Shown here piece by piece: positions 1-5,396 of a stretch of 5,396 nt of DNA. The stretch comes from Oscillospiraceae bacterium (GTDB taxonomy: Bacteria; Bacillota_A; Clostridia; Oscillospirales; Ruminococcaceae), in contig JAFQAF010000233.1 in NCBI GenBank assembly GCA_017400025.1, forward strand, positions 1-5,396. The letters run 5' to 3'. Below the pieces are notes generated by a model, which saw only the letters and a program-made list of their open reading frames with translations, searched no databases and was not told the DNA's origin. Positions within the stretch are counted from its first letter, which is position 1. Each line of letters starts with the position of its first letter. Both the position numbers and the translations under genes were made by a program.

Positions 1-2461
1 CTACGATAAACTGAATATTAAACAGACCCTTTATGCCTATACCTAATCCCAACTTTTCAGTATAGTCAATAATAGTATCCTTGACCTTCTGTGAAATGCT
101 GAATGACGGATATACGCTGATCGAGTCACCGGAATGGACGCCGGTTTTTTCAATCAATTCCATAATACCCGGCACAAATACCTGCCTGCCGTCGCAGACA
201 GCATCAACTTCTATTTCTTTACCGTATATGTATTTATCGATAAGAACCGGCCTGTCGTCATCAATTTCCACAGCAGTTTTCAAGTACTGTACAAGGCTGT
301 CTTTGTCAGCAACTATCTGCATTGCTCTGCCGCCAAGTACAAAACTTGGACGCACAAGAACAGGGAAACCTATTCTTTCAGCTGCAGCGATGCCGTCCGA
401 TATATTTGTGACAGCTTTGCCTTTTGGCTGTGGTATGTTAAGTTTTTCCAGAAGTTTTTCAAACAAATCCCTATTTTCCGCCAGTGCTATGGCCTGCCGG
501 TCTGTGCCTATTATTGTTACTCCCTGTTCCTGTAAAGGCTCTGCAAGATTGATAGCGGTTTGACCGCCAAAAGTTGCTATAACCCCAACAGGCTGTTCAA
601 GCTGCACAATATTCATAACATCTTCCACACAAAGAGGTTCAAAATACAGTTTGTCTGCACAGGTGTAATCTGTTGACACGGTTTCAGGATTATTATTGAT
701 GATTATTGCCTCATAGCCTGCAGAACGGATTGTCTGTACAGCATGTACTGTGGAATAATCGAATTCTACCCCTTGGCCTATACGTATAGGCCCGGAACCG
801 AGAACAATTATTTTTTCTCTGTCTGTTACTACAGACTCATTTTCATCTTCATATGTAGAGTAAAAATATGGTACATAGCTGTCAAACTCTGATGCGCATG
901 TATCAATCATTTTGTACACTGGCAAAATACCGTTCAGTTTTCTGAGATGAAAAACACCTTTTTCACTTATGTTCCACAGCTTTGCAATAGAACTGTCTGC
1001 AAAACCCATTCTTTTTGCTGACCACAATATCGCTATATCTCCTGGCCAATTTTTAAGCATTACTTCCATATCTGTGATGTTTTTCAGTTTTGTAATAAAA
1101 AATTGGTCTATTGAGGACAGTTTTGCAATTTTGGCCACAGTATAATCCCTTCTCAGAAGTTCTGTCACAGCAAAAATTCTGTCATCTGTACCCTGTGTAA
1201 TATATGACATAAGATTTTCATCAGTATATTCACTAAATTTTTTACTATACAGATGACTATGTCCTGTCTCCAGAGAACGGACTGCTTTAAGCAAGCTTTC
1301 CTCAAATGTGCGCCCTATTGACATAACCTCGCCTGTGGCTTTCATCTGCGTATCCAGAGAATTGTCAGCTTCGGCAAATTTATCAAATGGGAAACGGGGC
1401 ATTTTACATACCACATAGTCAAGAGCAGGTTCAAAAGCCGCGGGAGTATTGGCAAGAAAAATTTCGTCCAAAGTCATCCCTATACCTATTTTGGCAGATA
1501 CTCTGGCTATCGGATAACCACTGGCCTTGGAAGCCAGCGCTGATGAACGGGAAACACGTGGATTAACCTCTATCAGATAATATTGAAATGAATATGGGTC
1601 AAGGGCAAACTGCACATTACAGCCTCCTTCTATTTTCAAGGCACGGATAATTTTCAGAGCACTGTCTCGCAGCATATGGTATTCTTTGTTGGAAAGTGTC
1701 TGTGACGGGCAGACAACAATAGAATCACCTGTGTGGATGCCAACAGGATCAAGATTTTCCATATTGCATATTGTGACAGCTGTATCGTTACTGTCACGCA
1801 TAACCTCATATTCGATTTCCTTGTACCCTTTTATACTTTTTTCGATAAGCACCTGGTGCACCGGAGAAAGTTCAAGGGCATTTATAATAAGAGGAACAAG
1901 TTCTTCCTCGTTATCAGCAAAACCGCCACCTGTACCGCCCAAGGTATAAGCAGGGCGCAAAATAACCGGATAGCCGATTTTTTTGGCTGTATTTACAGCT
2001 TCTTCCACTGATATTGCAATATCAGACGGCAATACAGGTTCTCCTAATTGTTGACAAAGTTCTTTAAACAGTTCTCTGTCTTCAGCTTTTTCTATACTTG
2101 TTATCTTTGTTCCCAGCAGTTCTACACCACATTCCTGCAATACACCGGCTTTTTCCAGCTGCATAGCAAGATTAAGCCCTGTCTGACCGCCAATACCCGG
2201 AAGAATTGCATCCGGGCGTTCATATCTCACAATTCTTGCCACATATTCCAATGTAAGCGGTTCCATATATACTTTATCCGCTATAGAAGTATCAGTCATT
2301 ATTGTGGCTGGGTTGGAGTTACAAAGTATAACTTCATAGCCCTCTTCCTTAAGGGCCAGACAAGCCTGTGTGCCCGCATAGTCAAACTCTGCAGCCTGTC
2401 CTATTACAATAGGACCTGAGCCTATTACCATTATTTTTTTGATATCAGTTCTTTTTGGCAT
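1..2461 (-). CDS. carB: Carbamoyl-phosphate synthase large subunit (partial, 3' end outside window)
   Basis: CarB makes carbamoyl phosphate from bicarbonate, two ATP and the ammonia delivered by CarA. The window holds the first 820 codons, unbroken, of a protein usually about 1070 long. The N terminus [10 protein letters not shown] nearly matches E. coli CarB. The first ATP-grasp half (about 1-400) has [15 protein letters not shown] (14-28), GGQTGLN (91-97), AEDR (126-129), [12 protein letters not shown] (169-180), GIHTGDS (241-247) and [16 protein letters not shown] (298-313). A linker/oligomerisation region follows (about 400-545). The second, homologous half repeats the pattern: [15 protein letters not shown] (555-569), [10 protein letters not shown] (631-640), AENR (661-664), [11 protein letters not shown] (704-714) and GVHSGDS (774-780). 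The gene leaves the window at NIQFIV (815-820), before the last Glu/Asn/Arg ligands of the second ATP site and before the allosteric MGS-like domain, so control by UMP, IMP or ornithine cannot be judged. AENR instead of AEDR in the second half is a small oddity. carB overlaps carA by 17 nt. Confidence 0.97.
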   Translation of the reverse strand, partial: MPKRTDIKKIMVIGSGPIVIGQAAEFDYAGTQACLALKEEGYEVILCNSNPATIMTDTSIADKVYMEPLTLEYVARIVRYERPDAILPGIGGQTGLNLAMQLEKAGVLQECGVELLGTKITSIEKAEDRELFKELCQQLGEPVLPSDIAISVEEAVNTAKKIGYPVILRPAYTLGGTGGGFADNEEELVPLIINALELSPVHQVLIEKSIKGYKEIEYEVMRDSNDTAVTICNMENLDPVGIHTGDSIVVCPSQTLSNKEYHMLRDSALKIIRALKIEGGCNVQFALDPYSFQYYLIEVNPRVSRSSALASKASGYPIARVSAKIGIGMTLDEIFLANTPAAFEPALDYVVCKMPRFPFDKFAEADNSLDTQMKATGEVMSIGRTFEESLLKAVRSLETGHSHLYSKKFSEYTDENLMSYITQGTDDRIFAVTELLRRDYTVAKIAKLSSIDQFFITKLKNITDMEVMLKNWPGDIAILWSAKRMGFADSSIAKLWNISEKGVFHLRKLNGILPVYKMIDTCASEFDSYVPYFYSTYEDENESVVTDREKIIVLGSGPIRIGQGVEFDYSTVHAVQTIRSAGYEAIIINNNPETVSTDYTCADKLYFEPLCVEDVMNIVQLEQPVGVIATFGGQTAINLAEPLQEQGVTIIGTDRQAIALAENRDLFEKLLEKLNIPQPKGKAVTNISDGIAAAERIGFPVLVRPSFVLGGRAMQIVADKDSLVQYLKTAVEIDDDRPVLIDKYIYGKEIEVDAVCDGRQVFVPGIMELIEKTGVHSGDSISVYPSFSISQKVKDTIIDYTEKLGLGIGIKGLFNIQFIV
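775..792. repeat. 18-bp perfect palindrome inside carB
   Basis: GGCCTATACGTATAGGCC equals its own reverse complement over all 18 bases; the next pair outward (T774/C793) does not match. It encodes the GPIRIG segment (CarB residues 557-562) at the start of the second synthetase half, so codons and symmetry coincide. The corresponding codons of the first half (GPIVIG) do not form such a palindrome. A role as a protein-binding or cruciform site is possible but unsupported; chance helped by the symmetric protein motif is the simpler reading. Confidence 0.5.
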
Positions 2462-3542
2462 TTTTGTTTTCCTCCATCAGACTGATAAATTTATCAAACA
2501 GATAGCCGCTGTCCTGAGGTCCCGGTGCGCTTTCAGGATGATACTGGACGCTGAAAACTCTGTCATCTTTACATTCTATACCTTCCACTGTACCGTCCAG
2601 CAAATTTATATGTGTTATTTTCAGAGGTGTGTCTTTCAGGCTGTTTGTGTCAACAGCATAAGAGTGATTCTGGGAGGTAATTTCTATTCTGCCATCAGCA
2701 ATATTTTTTACCGGGTGATTGCCACCCCTGTGACCAAATTTCATTTTATATGTTTGTGCACCATAAGCCAGTGCGATAATCTGATGTCCAAGGCATATGC
2801 CAAATATCGGATACCTTCCCAACAGATTTTTAATTGTTTCTATGGTCTGAGGAACATCAGTAGGGTCACCGGGGCCATTTGAAATAAATATACCGTCAGG
2901 GTTATACATTTTTATTTCCTCTGCTGAAGTATTCCATGGAACAACAGTAACCTTGCATCCTCTTTTATTCAGGTTACGTACAATGTTCAGCTTCATACCG
3001 CAATCTACAGCAACAACATGATATTTTTTATCCTGTACATCTGAAATCCACGGTTTTTTACTGCTTACTGTCGACACAGCATCTGCAGGAATGGAAGTAT
3101 CATTCAATATTTCCAACCCGTTTTTTAAGGATGTGTATATATCAGTAATAAGCACCTTGCAGCTGCCATGGTTTCTTATATACCTTGTTAATTTTCTGGT
3201 GTCCACACCCCATATTCCGGGTATGCCATTTCTGACCATAACCTGTGCCAATGTTTCACGGCTTCTGAAATTTGAAGGAATATCGTTGTATTCTTTCACA
3301 ATAAGGCAACCCAGAGACGGATGTTGTGTTTCATAATCATCGTCAGCCATTCCATAGTTGCCTATCAGAGGATATGTCATTACTACTGCCTGATATGTAT
3401 ATGAAGGATCTGACAATATTTCCTGGTAGCCTACCATAGAAGTGTTGAATACCAGTTCGCATACTCTGTCCGTCATAGCACCAAACCCATAGCCGTAATA
3501 CTCCTGCCCGGTTTCCAGAATAATTTTTCTGTTATATTTCAT
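2445..3542 (-). CDS. carA: Carbamoyl-phosphate synthase small (glutaminase) subunit
   Basis: This 365-residue subunit hydrolyses glutamine and passes ammonia through a tunnel to CarB, which makes carbamoyl phosphate for pyrimidines and arginine. Length is normal for the family (about 355-385). The N-terminal CarA-specific domain (about 1-150) carries [12 protein letters not shown] (32-43), [10 protein letters not shown] (55-64) and [12 protein letters not shown] (112-123). The C-terminal class I amidotransferase domain (about 172-355) carries SNGPGDP (221-227), the nucleophile loop GICLGHQ with Cys250 (248-254), GGNHPVK (273-279), and YHPES with His335 and Glu337 completing the triad. All catalytic residues are present. 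The start at 3542 is chosen because a GGAGG sits 6 nt upstream and because MKYNRKIIL... fits the usual N terminus. It follows purF after one base and its last 17 nt, including the stop, overlap carB. The adjacent, overlapping partner gene supports the assignment. Confidence 0.97.
   Translation of the reverse strand: MKYNRKIILETGQEYYGYGFGAMTDRVCELVFNTSMVGYQEILSDPSYTYQAVVMTYPLIGNYGMADDDYETQHPSLGCLIVKEYNDIPSNFRSRETLAQVMVRNGIPGIWGVDTRKLTRYIRNHGSCKVLITDIYTSLKNGLEILNDTSIPADAVSTVSSKKPWISDVQDKKYHVVAVDCGMKLNIVRNLNKRGCKVTVVPWNTSAEEIKMYNPDGIFISNGPGDPTDVPQTIETIKNLLGRYPIFGICLGHQIIALAYGAQTYKMKFGHRGGNHPVKNIADGRIEITSQNHSYAVDTNSLKDTPLKITHINLLDGTVEGIECKDDRVFSVQYHPESAPGPQDSGYLFDKFISLMEENKNAKKN
2471..2475 (-). 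promoter_or_regulatory. Ribosome binding site of carB
   Basis: The minus strand reads GGAGG, 9 nt before the carB ATG at 2461. It is embedded in carA codons for Met-Glu-Glu near the CarA C terminus. The site therefore codes protein and binds the ribosome, consistent with coupling of the two subunits. Confidence 0.85.
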
Positions 3543-3543
3543 A

Positions 3544-4968
3544 CTATTCCTCCGTACGTACTTCTGACAGCCTTTGTTCAAACTGATTTTTCCCTGCTAA
3601 CGGTATCGGTGTAGGATAGGCCCCGGAAAAACATGCTGTACAGCATCCATGGCCACCGGTTATTTCATCCAGACTTTCCAGCGGCAAATATCCCAGAGTA
3701 TCCGCACCTATTAATTCTGCTATTCTGTCTGTTGTGTGATGACAAGCAATCAGATTTTCCTGTGAATCTATATCTGTGCCATAATAGCAGGGGTAAAGAT
3801 ATGGCGGTGCTGATATGCGTACATGAACTTCCTTTGCTCCCGCATCTCGTAATATTCCGACAGTTCTGCGGATTGTTATGCCTCTGACTATAGAGTCATC
3901 AACAAGAATTACTCGCCTGTCTTTTACCGTTTCACTGATGGCATTCAGCTTTATTTTCACCCGGTCAATTCGGGTATCCTGTCCCGGAGCAATAAATGTA
4001 CGGCCAATGTATTTGTTTTTTATAAGGCCTATACCATAAGGTATACCCGACTGTAAGCTGTAACCAAGTGCAGCATCAAGACCGGAATCCGGTGTGCCTA
4101 TAACTATATCAGCGTTTACCGGATGCTTATCAGCCAATATTCTGCCGGCTTTCACTCTTGAAGCTTGTACTGATATACCGTCTATGACAGAGTCAGGTCT
4201 GGCAAAATATATGTACTCAAAGGTGCATATTGATTTAGGCTTTGAATTGCATTGCTGAATTCTGTGTTCTATTCCTTCTTTTGAAAAAACAATTATTTCA
4301 CCTGGCTGTACATCGGCGATAAAATGCGCCCCCACAGCAGTTAAAGCACAGCTTTCGCTGGCTATGACATATATTCCCGAGTCTGTCTTGCCGTAGCAGA
4401 GAGGGCGAAATCCATAAGGGTCACGGGCACATATAAGTTTTTGCTGCGACATAATTACAAGTGAGTATGAACCGTCTATAATATTCATAGCATTGCTTAC
4501 AGCCTGTTCTATTGAGGAACATACAAGTCTTTGTCTTGTAATTATATGTGCAATAATCTCGGTGTCACTGGTGGAATGAAAAATTGCACCATTAATTTCA
4601 AGGTTATCTCGCAACCGACCGGCATTGCTGATATTGCCGTTATGGGCAAGAGCAAGACAGCCTTTCTTGTGTCTTACCTCCACAGGCTGGCAGTTGGCGC
4701 GGTTTGTCGCCCCGGTTGTGCCGTAGCGTACGTGTCCAACTGCCATTGTGCCTTTGGGAAAGGAAGAAAAAACATCTTTTGTCAAAACTTCACTGACTAA
4801 ACCTATATCTTTGTGTGAAATAAAAAGCCCATCATCATTTACTACGATGCCACAGCTTTCCTGACCGCGATGCTGCAAAGCATACAATCCATAATAGCAG
4901 ATACCCGATACATCTGCAGGATGTGGTGAAAAAACGCCAAACACCCCACATTCTTCTTTTACACTCAT
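3544..4968 (-). CDS. purF: Amidophosphoribosyltransferase (glutamine PRPP amidotransferase)
   Basis: This 474-residue cytoplasmic enzyme catalyses the committed step of purine synthesis: PRPP + glutamine to 5-phosphoribosylamine. The N-terminal Ntn glutaminase domain (about 7-240) begins at Cys7 (EECGVFGVF), so residues 1-6 (MSVKEE) look like a short propeptide removed by self-processing, as known for Bacillus PurF. Other glutaminase motifs are GHVRYGTTG (78-86), HNGN (109-112), TSDTE (133-137) and DPYGFRPL (183-190). The phosphoribosyltransferase domain holds the flexible loop KNKYIGRTFI (317-326) and the PRPP loop VILVDDSIVRGIT (353-365). Cys248, Cys394, Cys443 and Cys446 match the four 4Fe-4S ligands of Bacillus PurF; the 146-residue gap between the first two and the CxxC spacing agree. 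Residue 364 is Ile where the family usually has Thr. The gene overlaps pyrG by 4 nt and ends one base before carA, away from any visible pur cluster. AMP/GMP feedback is expected from the family but not shown here. Confidence 0.97.
   Translation of the reverse strand: MSVKEECGVFGVFSPHPADVSGICYYGLYALQHRGQESCGIVVNDDGLFISHKDIGLVSEVLTKDVFSSFPKGTMAVGHVRYGTTGATNRANCQPVEVRHKKGCLALAHNGNISNAGRLRDNLEINGAIFHSTSDTEIIAHIITRQRLVCSSIEQAVSNAMNIIDGSYSLVIMSQQKLICARDPYGFRPLCYGKTDSGIYVIASESCALTAVGAHFIADVQPGEIIVFSKEGIEHRIQQCNSKPKSICTFEYIYFARPDSVIDGISVQASRVKAGRILADKHPVNADIVIGTPDSGLDAALGYSLQSGIPYGIGLIKNKYIGRTFIAPGQDTRIDRVKIKLNAISETVKDRRVILVDDSIVRGITIRRTVGILRDAGAKEVHVRISAPPYLYPCYYGTDIDSQENLIACHHTTDRIAELIGADTLGYLPLESLDEITGGHGCCTACFSGAYPTPIPLAGKNQFEQRLSEVRTEE
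3549..3553 (-). promoter_or_regulatory. Ribosome binding site of carA
   Basis: The minus strand reads GGAGG, 6 nt before the ATG at 3542, inside the last codons of purF (Thr-Glu-Glu-stop). This decides the carA start. The in-frame ATG at 3581 would add 13 residues with no family match and would lie 38 nt inside purF. Confidence 0.88.
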
Positions 4969-5396
4969 TGTTTTCCTCCCAGTGAAGCAGCTATAAACCC
5001 ATTGAACAATGGATGAGGTTTATTAGGTCTGCTTTTAAATTCCGGATGATACTGTACACCCACAAAGAAATCTTTGTCAGACAATTCCACTGTTTCAACC
5101 AACCTGTCATCAGGAGACAGTCCTGACAGTGTAAGTCCCGCGGATACAAGTCCCTGACGGTAATCGTTGTTAACTTCATAGCGGTGGCGATGACGCTCGG
5201 TTATAAGATTTGTTTTATAGCATCTTTCCATTGTTGTACCGGGCTTTACTTCACAGGGATATGCACCCAGTCGCAGAGTACCGCCTTTGTCTATCCGATC
5301 ACTTTGTCCCGGCATAAAATCTATCACCTTGTTTTTACACAATTCGTTAAACTCACCGGAGTTGGCATCAGTAATTCCCATAACATTGCGGGCAAA
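4965..5396 (-). CDS. pyrG: CTP synthase, C-terminal part (partial, 5' end outside window)
   Basis: This is the last 143 codons of CTP synthase, which makes CTP from UTP, ATP and glutamine in the cytoplasm. The full protein is usually about 530-550 residues, so only the distal part of the class I glutamine amidotransferase domain is present. The reading frame is open from the window edge (FARNV...) to a TGA at 4967-4965. Visible family motifs are GGTLRLG (local residues 38-44), RHRHRYEVNN (68-77) and QYHPEF (115-120). In the last motif, the His at 5046-5048 and the Glu two codons later match the His and Glu of the glutaminase triad. The nucleophilic Cys, the synthetase domain and the start codon lie beyond the right edge. 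Met at 5381 is internal and not the start. The stop overlaps the purF start (ATGA), so the gene heads the visible operon. Identification is firm from the continuous match to the family. Confidence 0.96.
   Translation of the reverse strand, partial: FARNVMGITDANSGEFNELCKNKVIDFMPGQSDRIDKGGTLRLGAYPCEVKPGTTMERCYKTNLITERHRHRYEVNNDYRQGLVSAGLTLSGLSPDDRLVETVELSDKDFFVGVQYHPEFKSRPNKPHPLFNGFIAASLGGKQ
4975..4980 (-). promoter_or_regulatory. Ribosome binding site of purF
   Basis: The minus strand reads GGGAGG here, 6 nt before the purF ATG at 4968. It lies within the last codons of pyrG (Leu-Gly-Gly-Lys-Gln). No in-frame start codon sits just upstream, so this site fixes the purF start and places it in a 4-nt overlap with the pyrG stop. 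Confidence 0.85.

Noticed and set aside
128..150. Terminator-like pattern on the + strand: ACCGG/CCGGT stem followed by a T run
   Set aside because: The stem is only 5 bp with an 8-nt loop, it is antisense within conserved carB codons (Thr-Gly-Val-His-Ser-Gly), and no + strand gene precedes it.
1..2461. Possible frameshift or decay of carB
   Set aside because: Reading on the minus strand from 2461 gives exactly 820 sense codons to the window edge with no stop and continuous family motifs in order; the gene is only cut by the window.
81..2882. Several + strand open frames of 87-160 codons, for example at 81-563, 2048-2419 and 2439-2882
   Set aside because: They lie antisense to carB and carA, overlap each other, have no recognisable motifs or ribosome sites, and their Cys-, Phe- and Ser-rich compositions are typical of shadow frames.
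3542..3581. A longer carA start 13 codons upstream (ATG at 3581)
   Set aside because: It would overlap purF by 38 nt, the added residues do not resemble the CarA N terminus, and a good GGAGG sits 6 nt before the ATG at 3542.
4030..4045. Inverted repeat TATACC-ATAA-GGTATA in purF
   Set aside because: A 6-bp AT-rich stem within conserved codons (Gly-Ile-Pro-Tyr-Gly-Ile) is expected by chance in a sequence of this length.
4965..5396. pyrG fragment as a stand-alone small gene starting at 5381
   Set aside because: The frame stays open to the window edge with CTP synthase residues (FARNV) upstream of that Met, so it is the C-terminal part of a longer gene.

Overview
All 5396 bases read as one tightly packed minus-strand operon segment with no non-coding space beyond a single base. 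In transcription order, right to left in + coordinates, it holds the 3' end of pyrG (CTP synthase), complete purF (amidophosphoribosyltransferase), complete carA (carbamoyl-phosphate synthase small subunit) and the first 820 codons of carB (large subunit). carB runs off the left edge. No tRNA, rRNA, mobile element, CRISPR array, terminator or promoter is visible, and the + strand holds no credible gene.

The organism is most likely a low-to-moderate GC Firmicute, probably an anaerobe of the class Clostridia. This is inferred from strong GGAGG-type ribosome binding sites, frequent ATA and AGA codons, a PurF of the Bacillus/Clostridium type (short propeptide before the catalytic Cys and four iron-sulfur cysteines), and Gram-positive-like CarA, CarB and PyrG sequences. 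Genus cannot be set from this window.

The junctions are compact. pyrG and purF overlap by 4 nt (ATGA). purF and carA are separated by one base. carA and carB overlap by 17 nt. Each downstream gene has its Shine-Dalgarno sequence inside the last codons of the gene before it, which suggests one transcript with translational coupling. Any promoter or leader regulator would lie upstream of pyrG, outside the window.

Functionally, pyrG, purF and carA each encode an enzyme or subunit that takes ammonia from glutamine, and carB receives the ammonia made by CarA. The segment therefore joins the committed step of purine synthesis (PurF), carbamoyl phosphate supply for pyrimidines and arginine (CarAB), and the last step to CTP (PyrG). 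The families are well known. What deserves notice is the grouping of glutamine-using steps from two pathways, a Thr-to-Ile change in the PRPP loop of PurF, and an 18-bp perfect palindrome inside carB. I see no sign of an undescribed system.
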